Part shown: one piece after another, positions 57,541-64,000 of the stretch
Numbering within the stretch: the stretch's first letter is position 1
Layout: each line of letters starts with the position of its first letter
Origin: Amylibacter sp.
Lineage (GTDB): Bacteria; Pseudomonadota; Alphaproteobacteria; Rhodobacterales; Rhodobacteraceae
Direction: 5' to 3'
Assembly (NCBI GenBank): GCA_021775355.1
Contig: JAJFHZ010000017.1
Span: 175,382-239,381, forward strand
Length of the DNA: 64,000 nucleotides
The notes under the pieces: generated by a model
The model's database searches: none
What the model was told of the DNA's origin: nothing
Seen by the model: the letters and a program-made list of their open reading frames with translations, nothing else
Made by a program: the position numbers and the translations under genes

Positions 57541-58659
57541 ATGTCCAATGATCCATTTCAGTCGTGGGAAGACCCACAAGCGACCCCTCTTATCCGCTTT
57601 GAAAATGTCACCAAGCGGTTCGGTGACTTCACCGCAGTCGATAATCTGACGCTGGATATATACGAAAAAGAATTCTTCGCCCTTCTTGGGGCATCGGGCT
57701 GTGGCAAGACCACCCTCATGCGTATGTTAGCAGGCTTCGAGCAACCCACTGAAGGCCGTATTATTTTGGGCGGGCAGGACATCGCACCCATTCCTGTTAA
57801 CAAGCGCGACATCAACATGATGTTCCAATCCTACGCCCTTTTCCCGCACCTGACAGTTGCCGACAATATCGCCTTTGGACTGAAAAGATCCGACATGCCC
57901 GCTTCCGAAATCGCGGGCCGCGTTGAGGAAATGCTGAAAATGGTACAGCTTTCACAGTTCGCCAAACGCAAACCCCATCAAATTTCCGGTGGCCAACGTC
58001 AACGCGTGGCGCTAGCCCGCTCACTGGCCAAAAATCCCAAGGTTCTACTGCTTGATGAACCGCTTGCAGCGCTCGACAAAAAATTACGCCAAGAAACCCA
58101 GTTTGAACTGATGGATATTCAGGAAAAACTTGGAACCACTTTTATGATCGTCACCCACGATCAGGAAGAAGCCATGACTGTGGCTTCACGCGTTGCAGTG
58201 ATGAACGCAGGCATCATCAAACAAATTGCAACCCCCGATGCAATTTATGAACGACCCAATTCAACTTATGTCGCAGATTTCATCGGTGAAGTGAATCTGA
58301 TCACAGGCAAGATCGCCAGCGGCACAGAAAAATCATGTAAGATTGCATGGGAAGGTGGTACAATTACCGCCCAACCGCGCGAGAAACTGGCCAAGGGCAC
58401 CGAAGTACGCTTTGCTATTCGCCCTGAAAAAGTAGCAATTTCCGCCAAAAAACCTGCGGCCACCAACGCGGTGCAGGGCAAGGTGCATGATATTGCTTAT
58501 CTTGGCAATATCTCAACCTATCATGTGCAAACCGAAACCGGCCAGATAATCAAGGCCCAGCTTGCCAACGCCCAACGTCTATCCCGGCGCAGTTTCACAT
58601 GGGAAGATTCCGTGTGGCTGTCATGGACAGACACGGCCGGCATCGTGTTGACGGAATAA
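57541..58659 (+). CDS. potG: Polyamine ABC transporter ATP-binding protein
   Basis: Cytoplasmic ATPase, 372 residues. Walker A GASGCGKTTLMRML near residue 52, signature SGGQRQRVALARSLA, Walker B VLLLDEPLAALDKKLRQE, and the His loop IVTHDQEEAMTVAS. The C-terminal OB-type regulatory domain (about 290-372) is present. Encoded with the receptor before it and two permeases after it. Confidence 0.95.
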   Translation: MSNDPFQSWEDPQATPLIRFENVTKRFGDFTAVDNLTLDIYEKEFFALLGASGCGKTTLMRMLAGFEQPTEGRIILGGQDIAPIPVNKRDINMMFQSYALFPHLTVADNIAFGLKRSDMPASEIAGRVEEMLKMVQLSQFAKRKPHQISGGQRQRVALARSLAKNPKVLLLDEPLAALDKKLRQETQFELMDIQEKLGTTFMIVTHDQEEAMTVASRVAVMNAGIIKQIATPDAIYERPNSTYVADFIGEVNLITGKIASGTEKSCKIAWEGGTITAQPREKLAKGTEVRFAIRPEKVAISAKKPAATNAVQGKVHDIAYLGNISTYHVQTETGQIIKAQLANAQRLSRRSFTWEDSVWLSWTDTAGIVLTE

Positions 58660-58663
58660 TCGC

Positions 58664-59554
58664 ATGCGCCGCGCCCTTGTCATATCCATCCCTTATCTTT
58701 GGCTGATTGCCCTGTTTTTGATCCCTTTCGGGATCGTTCTGAAAATTTCACTGTCCGACCCACAGGTATCCATTCCTCCTTACACGCCGCATTTTGATTT
58801 AAGTGCAGGATGGGCAGGTATCAAAGATTTCTTTTCCAAACTCGATTTTGAAAATTTCATCTGGCTTACCGAGGATGATCTTTATTGGAAAGCTTATCTT
58901 TCCAGCCTGCGGATTGCCTTTATTTCCACTATTTTGACGCTGATGGTCGGTTTTCCTATCGCGTACAGCATGGCACAAGCCCCGACAGAATGGCAACCAA
59001 CCCTAATGATGCTGATCATTCTGCCATTTTGGACCAGTTTCCTGATTCGCGTTTATGCATGGATGGGGATCCTTTCAAGCGAAGGATTCCTGAACCAGTT
59101 TCTTATGTGGACGGGACTTATAAGCGCGCCTTTGCAAATCATCAATACCGACTGGGCCGTTTTTATTGCCATCGTCTATACCTATCTGCCTTTCATGGTA
59201 TTGCCGATTTACGCAACACTTGAAAAGCTTGATCCATCCTACACAGAAGCCGCACTGGATTTGGGTTGCACACGTTCACAAGCATTCTGGTCGGTTACAA
59301 TCCCTCTATCCAAATCAGGCGTTATTGCGGGCTGTTTTCTGGTCTTCATCCCTGTCGTCGGCGAGTTTGTTATCCCGTCATTGCTGGGTGGTTCTAAAAC
59401 ACTGATGATCGGTAAAGTCCTCTGGGATGAATTCTTCTCAAACCGCGACTGGCCCGTGGCATCCGCTGTGGCCGTGGTTCTATTACTGATCCTAATCATT
59501 CCGATCGTTTTGTTCCAAAAACAACAGGAACGCGCACAGGAGGCAGACACATGA
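58664..59554 (+). CDS. potH: Polyamine ABC transporter permease PotH
   Basis: Inner-membrane permease of 296 residues with about six helices and the EAA-type loop EAALDLGCTRSQAFWSVTIP. An extra N-terminal loop contains FIWLTEDDLYWKAYLSSLRI, as in PotB/PotH proteins. It starts 4 bp after the potG stop, and its stop overlaps the next start (ATGA). Confidence 0.94.
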   Translation: MRRALVISIPYLWLIALFLIPFGIVLKISLSDPQVSIPPYTPHFDLSAGWAGIKDFFSKLDFENFIWLTEDDLYWKAYLSSLRIAFISTILTLMVGFPIAYSMAQAPTEWQPTLMMLIILPFWTSFLIRVYAWMGILSSEGFLNQFLMWTGLISAPLQIINTDWAVFIAIVYTYLPFMVLPIYATLEKLDPSYTEAALDLGCTRSQAFWSVTIPLSKSGVIAGCFLVFIPVVGEFVIPSLLGGSKTLMIGKVLWDEFFSNRDWPVASAVAVVLLLILIIPIVLFQKQQERAQEADT

Positions 59555-60372
59555 AACGTTTCACCCTCTTTAACGCCACTTCCCTGACCCTTGGTTTTGC
59601 ATTCCTATACGTGCCTATCCTGATCCTGATTGTCTACAGCTTCAATTCCTCACGTCTTGTGACGGTTTGGGCGGGGTTTTCCACCAAATGGTATGGCACA
59701 TTGTTCAACAACGAACAGTTTCTGGATGCCGCACTAGTCACACTGAAAGTCGGGCTGGCATCATCCTGCATCGCCACCGTGCTTGGCACCATCGCAGCAC
59801 TTGTCATGGTGCGCGGCGGTAAATTCAAAGGCCGTACGTTGTTCAGCGGCATGATTTACGCACCCCTCGTGATGCCCGAAGTGATCACCGGCTTATCGCT
59901 GCTTCTTTTGTTCATCGCCATTGGCATTGATCGCGGAGTTCTGACCATCGTTCTTGCCCACGCCACATTTTCCATGTGCTATGTTTCTGTCGTCGTGTCA
60001 TCGCGCCTTGTCTCTTTTGACGAAAGCCTGGAAGAGGCCGCGTTGGATCTGGGCTGCACCCCGTTTGACGCATTCAAATCCGTAACCCTACCGATTATTG
60101 CACCCGCCGTCATTTCAGGTTGGCTTTTGGCATTTACCCTGTCGCTTGACGATCTGGTCATCGCCAGCTTTACCACAGGGCCGTCCGCCACAACCTTGCC
60201 GATTAAAATCTACAGTGCCGTACGCCTTGGCGTCAGTCCGGAAATTAATGCACTGTCCACCTTGTTGATCGGTGCTGTAACCATCGGCGTCGTCGCGGCC
60301 TCTTTAGCGACCAAACGCGCGGCCGTGCATCGTAAACGACAAGAGGAAATGGCACGGCAGGCAGAAGGTTAG
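59551..60372 (+). CDS. potI: Polyamine ABC transporter permease PotI
   Basis: Second permease, 273 residues with about six helices and the EAA loop EEAALDLGCTPFDAFKSVTL. Typical PotC/PotI opening LGFAFLYVPILILIVYSFN. It overlaps potH by 4 bp and converges on the hydrolase at the end with a 4-bp overlap of stops. Confidence 0.94.
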   Translation: MKRFTLFNATSLTLGFAFLYVPILILIVYSFNSSRLVTVWAGFSTKWYGTLFNNEQFLDAALVTLKVGLASSCIATVLGTIAALVMVRGGKFKGRTLFSGMIYAPLVMPEVITGLSLLLLFIAIGIDRGVLTIVLAHATFSMCYVSVVVSSRLVSFDESLEEAALDLGCTPFDAFKSVTLPIIAPAVISGWLLAFTLSLDDLVIASFTTGPSATTLPIKIYSAVRLGVSPEINALSTLLIGAVTIGVVAASLATKRAAVHRKRQEEMARQAEG

Positions 60373-61151
60373 AGCCCCAATATTTCGTCCAACTGACGGG
60401 CAAACCAACCGACAGGAATAAAGTGGCCGCGCGCATGAACATCAATGCGCACTGTGCCGCCATCCTCACACTCTTCCCAATTTGTGCGTACAAACGTATC
60501 TTTGGGTGCAACAGACCATCGGCCAGAGCGAACCCCGACACCGCATTCCTTAGCATCGCGCCATAGCTTTACAGGATAAGTTGTGTCACCGTTCGGCCCA
60601 AAAGGGAAATCCATCACGGTATCCGTTGTACCATGTACATGGCGTACCTCTTTTGGAATACTTGTGCAGGTTTCAGACTGCCGAAGCGTACCTGACACGG
60701 ACAACAACGCCGCAACCGAATGCTTCGTTTCACACGCAAAACGCCACGCCATAGCGGAACCATAGGAATACCCGGAAATGAATATTTTACTACGATCAAT
60801 CGGATAATGTTTCGCGGCATCTTCGATAACAGCATCTGCAAACGTCGTGTCATCACTATTTGGTGACCAATAATCCCATGACTTCCCCAACCCGTTTGGG
60901 GCCAACAGCAAAACCCCACGCTTACGTGTCGCCCCCGAAATACGGCTGTGCTTCACGATCAAAGTCCCTTGCCGTGCCCAGCCATGGAAATGCAACATCA
61001 CAGGTAACGGTGTAACCCCATCCCATCCATCGGGGGCTTTCACATGATAAGAACGACCATCAAGCTGGCACGGGACTTGTTCACTGCATGTCTGTGCAAC
61101 CGAAAAGCCGGAAGCAAAAATCAGGGACAAAAGAATTAGTATAAGGCGCAT
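60369..61151 (-). CDS. Exported PHB-depolymerase-like alpha/beta hydrolase
   Basis: Secreted esterase of the polyhydroxybutyrate depolymerase/LpqC group, 260 residues with signal peptide (to about residue 19, FASGFSVA-QT). The nucleophile is in GYSYGSAMAW near residue 131, the oxyanion-site region in LHFHGW, and a histidine in VHGTTD. Cysteine pairs lie near each end. Substrate could be extracellular PHB, or phenolic or other esters; no companion genes settle it. The stop overlaps the potI stop by 4 bp. Confidence 0.8.
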   Translation of the reverse strand: MRLILILLSLIFASGFSVAQTCSEQVPCQLDGRSYHVKAPDGWDGVTPLPVMLHFHGWARQGTLIVKHSRISGATRKRGVLLLAPNGLGKSWDYWSPNSDDTTFADAVIEDAAKHYPIDRSKIFISGYSYGSAMAWRFACETKHSVAALLSVSGTLRQSETCTSIPKEVRHVHGTTDTVMDFPFGPNGDTTYPVKLWRDAKECGVGVRSGRWSVAPKDTFVRTNWEECEDGGTVRIDVHARGHFIPVGWFARQLDEILGL

Positions 61152-61229
61152 TATAATGTGGTTCCGTTTTGTTGGCGCAGGTTACCCAAAATATTTCACA
61201 TATAGGAATCACAAAGCTGTCAGTAAATT

Positions 61230-61254
61230 GGTGCTAGCCTATTTAGATAGCACC
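61230..61254 (-). terminator. Possible terminator of the DUF2189 gene
   Basis: GGTGCTA and TAGCACC form a 7-bp stem that includes the last codons and stop of the DUF2189 gene; the following AATTTACTG gives only a weak T-tract. Confidence 0.35.
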
Positions 61255-62021
61255 CGACGATAAAGATGCCACGTGGCATGCCCTAAAACCGGCATAACGA
61301 TAAGCAATCCCAAAAACCCCAATACCATCCCCCAAAACAATAATGTTGCAATGATAAACGCCCAGGCCAGCATCGGCGTAAAGCTTTGCATCACCGCTTG
61401 CGCGCTTACAATCATCGCCGTGACAAAATCAATCTCGCGGTCCAGCAATAACGGCAGGCTGATCGTGGTCACAACGTACACCACAAAAGCAAAAACCGCC
61501 CCAAGCCCCATTTCCAATGCCAGCAATATCAAACCCTGCTTGGTGACGAACAGATCCAAAATATCCGGCGCATGTGCCATTGCGGAAAGTCCCATCACCA
61601 GTGCAAAAATTGTGTGCGCAATAAAAACCCAAAACATGAACCAAAACATGATCAGCGCACCAACCCATGGAACTTGTCTGTTACGTTCCGCAAAAACCAC
61701 CCCCAGAACACTGCCCCAACGGGGTTTTTCGTTCTGTTCCATCTGGCGCGAAACTTCATAAAGCCCCACAGCGGCAAAAGGTGCTATCAAAGGGAAACCA
61801 ACGACAAAGGGAATACCCCACCATGTCTGCCCCGCTTCGTTGTAAATCAGGTACATCACCCACCCGCCTATGACATAGACCGCACTAAAGAAGATACCAA
61901 ATAGCGGTGCTGCCCAAAAGTCAGACCAACCGGCGCGCAAAGCCGCGAAAATGTCACCAAATCCCACATCATGAATTTCCGGGATTGGGGATGCCTTGGG
62001 TTGGGTCGCTTGATCTGCCAT
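61239..62021 (-). CDS. DUF2189 family membrane protein
   Basis: Integral membrane protein of about 260 residues from ATG 62021 (MADQATQPKASPIP), with six hydrophobic segments (roughly 40-60, 70-95, 130-160, 175-205, 215-240 and 245-258). The motif PRWGSVLGVVFAERNRQVPW separates helices 2 and 3, a DUF2189 characteristic. Function is unknown; the N-terminal 30 residues are cytoplasmic by charge. It is the last chromosome-like gene before the element at the right end. Confidence 0.8.
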   Translation of the reverse strand: MADQATQPKASPIPEIHDVGFGDIFAALRAGWSDFWAAPLFGIFFSAVYVIGGWVMYLIYNEAGQTWWGIPFVVGFPLIAPFAAVGLYEVSRQMEQNEKPRWGSVLGVVFAERNRQVPWVGALIMFWFMFWVFIAHTIFALVMGLSAMAHAPDILDLFVTKQGLILLALEMGLGAVFAFVVYVVTTISLPLLLDREIDFVTAMIVSAQAVMQSFTPMLAWAFIIATLLFWGMVLGFLGLLIVMPVLGHATWHLYRRVLSK

Positions 62022-62169
62022 TTTCGCTCCTGAACAATATAACACCCACAAAGAGGCACCGATTGCAAAACTATTCCACAGAAACTCGATTTTGCGAAGG
62101 AAAATTTTACGGGTTAGTTTTGATCGGTGGAAGTTACAGTTTCTTGGTCGTAAAACTGGCTTTCAATAT

Positions 62170-62727
62170 ATGAAAATGGTGATCCCATCAGAATTAAACA
62201 GTTCTGATGAAAACAATAACATAGCTTGTCGAACCGCCCAATCGGGTGCCTTTGATAATGTTAATGAATATAGCAGTGTGACGAACCGTCTAGGCAGTAC
62301 CACACAAAAACAAGACGCCGCGTCTGTTGAAGCAGAACACGGCGTATTTAAAGATAATCTGTACCCAAATACTACCACAGAACGGCTTGAAGCTGCAAGT
62401 ACTTTGGCTCATGCAATTGCTGAATGCGATCCAAGGGACGCGGTGGTTATCATGTCAGCCGCATTGAGCGACTTATCAACCGGTGGGCCGCTTCCAGTTT
62501 TCGAGAACGCACAATCTGATGCTGACTTTTGGGCAGATTTGGCCGCACCTTTTGAAATTGAAGCATATTTCAACGCAACAATTGAACGGCTCAATAACCT
62601 TGAGCATGGCATCAATTCACGAAAACGCATTTTTTTGAAATTGTGGGAAACCTTTTCAGAAACTGACCGCATGGCATTTATCGAAAAAGTCGATCCGCAC
62701 GGCAAATTTGTTCGGAGGATCAACTAA
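62170..62727 (+). CDS. Island-type hypothetical protein upstream of the helicase
   Basis: About 185 residues from ATG 62170 (MKMVIPSELNSSDENNN); ATG 62176 and a TTG further up are also possible. The first 70 residues are Asn/Ser/Thr-rich and look disordered. The C-terminal half has a recognisable pattern, QSDADFWADLAAPFEIEAYF and FSETDRMAFIEKVDP, that I associate with proteins just upstream of RepA-like ATPases in integrated elements. Its stop touches the ATG of the helicase. Function unknown. Confidence 0.7.
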   Translation: MKMVIPSELNSSDENNNIACRTAQSGAFDNVNEYSSVTNRLGSTTQKQDAASVEAEHGVFKDNLYPNTTTERLEAASTLAHAIAECDPRDAVVIMSAALSDLSTGGPLPVFENAQSDADFWADLAAPFEIEAYFNATIERLNNLEHGINSRKRIFLKLWETFSETDRMAFIEKVDPHGKFVRRIN

Positions 62728-63831
62728 ATGGATGGTGATTTTAAAAATGTTACCCCATTGGACGCGAGTAAAGCATCACGCGCCATGCAGCTGCGAGCAG
62801 CTTTAACGGGGCTGGACGATATTAAGCCCAATTTGACGTGTAACTATCTAGTCAAAGGCTGGCTAGATCATGGCGCGTTTTCAGTGGTCTTTGGCGAAAG
62901 CAATGTGGGGAAGTCATTCCTTGCTCTAGATATGGGGTTACACGTGGCCGCTGGCTTGCCGTGGCATGGATCACGGATCAAAAGCGGTACGGTTGTCTAT
63001 ATCGCCTCAGAGGGCGGCACAGGCTTTCTTAACCGTGTCGCAGCCATACAAAAAGAACGCCCTGATCTAACAAATGCAGCAAATGGTAAGTTCTTCATAC
63101 TGCCTATTACGGTTGATCTGTGCGCTTCAAATGACGGTCCCGAGATTATGGCATTGATAAAGGAATTAACTGGCAGCCCTGCGCTTGTTATTGTCGATAC
63201 GCTTGCCAGATCAATGGGTGCAGGTGACGAAAACACTTCCTCTGATATGGGGTCATTCATAGGAAACATAGACGCCATACGCGACCGTACAGGGGCGCAT
63301 GTAATGGCTATCCACCACACTGGCAAAGACGTGTCACGGGGCGCACGTGGTCACTCATCCTTACGGGGTGCTGTTGATACCGAAATAACGCTTACAAAAG
63401 AAGATGGCGTTATTCAGGCAGAGGCCGTCAAGCAACGCGATATGCATACAGGTTCTGTCTTTAGTTACCAACTAATACAGGTCGAATTGGGCCACGATCA
63501 AGATGGTGATGCAGTCACAACTTGCGTGGTTGAACAGTGCGATGCACCTAAGAAAACAATCAAATTAACAGGCCAAGCCAACACCGCAATGCAAGCATTT
63601 AGTGATGCTCTTTTAAAGCATGGAGTGGTCAAAACTGGCGACCTTTTCCCCAACAATCGCCAATGTGTAGAGGTAACGGTATGGCGTGAGTATTGTGACC
63701 GCCACGAGTTAACGTCTGGTGAGAGCGATAGTGCAAGGCGTGTTGCGTTCCATAAAGCAAAGAAATCCCTTCAAAATAAGGGTGTTGTCTGCATTGTAGA
63801 CGGCTTTGTATGGAGGTGCGATGATGAGTAA
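62728..63831 (+). CDS. RepA-like hexameric replicative helicase (AAA/RecA fold)
   Basis: ATPase of 367 residues resembling the RepA (RSF1010-type) helicase group used by plasmids, phages and integrative elements. Walker A is FGESNVGKSFLALDMGLHVA near residue 62; Walker B is ALVIVDTLARSMG near residue 157; a further conserved motif is MAIHHTGKDVSRGARGHSSL. The C-terminal 80 residues contain a winged-helix-like region. A GGAGG ribosome site lies 8 bp before ATG. Its end overlaps the next frame, which holds the CCGTTACC repeats. Confidence 0.82.
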   Translation: MDGDFKNVTPLDASKASRAMQLRAALTGLDDIKPNLTCNYLVKGWLDHGAFSVVFGESNVGKSFLALDMGLHVAAGLPWHGSRIKSGTVVYIASEGGTGFLNRVAAIQKERPDLTNAANGKFFILPITVDLCASNDGPEIMALIKELTGSPALVIVDTLARSMGAGDENTSSDMGSFIGNIDAIRDRTGAHVMAIHHTGKDVSRGARGHSSLRGAVDTEITLTKEDGVIQAEAVKQRDMHTGSVFSYQLIQVELGHDQDGDAVTTCVVEQCDAPKKTIKLTGQANTAMQAFSDALLKHGVVKTGDLFPNNRQCVEVTVWREYCDRHELTSGESDSARRVAFHKAKKSLQNKGVVCIVDGFVWRCDDE

Positions 63832-64000
63832 ATCAAGCACCGTTACCTCCGTTAACTGCCGTTACCTCATCGATTTGTTAACGCACCGTTACCGCCGTTA
63901 CCAAGCGTTACCCCCCTTTAGGGGGTGGGTAACGTTGGTAACGCTACGGATAACAAACATGGTCCCAATGCCCCTGATTGTTTTGGTGGGGGGGGGCGTG
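63824..64000 (+). CDS. Partial open frame through the repeat array
   Basis: From ATG 63824 (or 63821 in another frame) behind GGAGGTGCG, a frame MSKSSTVTSVNCRYL stays open to the window edge (59 codons). It overlaps the helicase stop, so it could be translated by coupling. The repeats make the peptide look unnatural (Thr-Val and Arg-Tyr repeats), so this may be a non-coding origin region read by chance. Confidence 0.35.
   Translation, partial: MSKSSTVTSVNCRYLIDLLTHRYRRYQALPPFRGWVTLVTLRITNMVPMPLIVLVGGGV
63840..63943 (+). repeat. CCGTTACC-type iteron cluster with terminal hairpin
   Basis: Seven direct copies of GTTAcC or GTTAAC (GTTA at 63842, 63851, 63861, 63877, 63888, 63897 and 63907) with spacings of 9, 10, 16, 11, 9 and 10 bp, then two inverted copies GGTAACG at 63928 and 63937. 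CGTTACCC at 63906-63913 pairs with GGGTAACG at 63927-63934; adjacent C and G runs extend the hairpin around TTTA. It is directly behind a replicative helicase, as expected for a replication origin or initiator binding site. Confidence 0.7.

Noticed and set aside
63840..63943. CRISPR-like array
   Set aside because: Units are 6-8 bp with 2-9 bp gaps, far too short for CRISPR repeats and spacers, and there are no cas genes.

Overview
The window looks like chromosome from a marine alphaproteobacterium of the Rhodobacterales (roseobacter group). Several things point there: a TRAP transporter; a Rhodobacter-type porin; a ruvCAB-ybgC-tolQRAB-pal-cpoB-tilS-ftsH block; a Tad locus whose Flp pilin carries the GAVTVD-type processing site; a DUF1127 pair; and a folD-fhs pair. 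GC content is in the mid to high 40s percent by eye, low for the group, which would suit an Amylibacter-like lineage. That genus-level guess is inference only. I saw no rRNA, tRNA, CRISPR array or insertion sequence.

Layout. 1-3043 (minus): TRAP transporter dctPQM, cut by the left edge. 3365-5058 (minus): two tandem sulfotransferases. 5153-6283 (minus): porin. 6652-10672: a small hypothetical gene, dgkA, a DUF167 gene, a class II histone deacetylase-like amidohydrolase, and acetoacetyl-CoA synthetase. 10734-11591 (minus): lytic transglycosylase. 11929-23635 (plus): Tad/Flp pilus locus with flp, cpaB, cpaC, an OmpA-domain lipoprotein, cpaE, cpaF, tadB, tadC, two TPR lipoproteins, a prepilin peptidase and an accessory AAA+ ATPase. 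23636-24166: AT-rich non-coding stretch. 24167-26827 (minus): folD and fhs for one-carbon metabolism.

27030-38607 (minus): a long, tightly packed run transcribed as ruvC-ruvA-ruvB-(unknown)-ybgC-tolQ-tolR-tolA-tolB-pal-cpoB-tilS-ftsH, covering recombination repair, outer-membrane constriction, tRNA modification and membrane proteolysis. 38835-39361 (plus): two DUF1127 paralogues. 39418-44126 (minus): a small membrane protein, prmA, msrA, a MATE exporter and an MFS permease. 44201-45265 (plus): YeeE/YedE sulfur transporter. 45329-47961 (minus): outer-membrane beta-barrel, rpsD and an LpxR-like lipid A deacylase. 48224-49711 (plus): phosphate transporter. 49746-53969 (minus): metallophosphoesterase and pyruvate carboxylase. 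54110-60372: a polyamine module in which a GntR regulator and a class III aminotransferase (minus) diverge from potFGHI (plus). 60369-62021 (minus): a PHB-depolymerase-like hydrolase and a DUF2189 membrane protein.

About 62170 to the right edge (plus) looks like the replication end of an integrated element. A small island-type protein is followed by a RepA-like hexameric helicase, then by a dense set of CCGTTACC-type repeats spaced close to one helical turn, ending in a hairpin built from the same repeat. Together with the repeated TTTGATCAAA palindrome that marks both polyamine transcription units, this is the most notable non-genic signal in the window.
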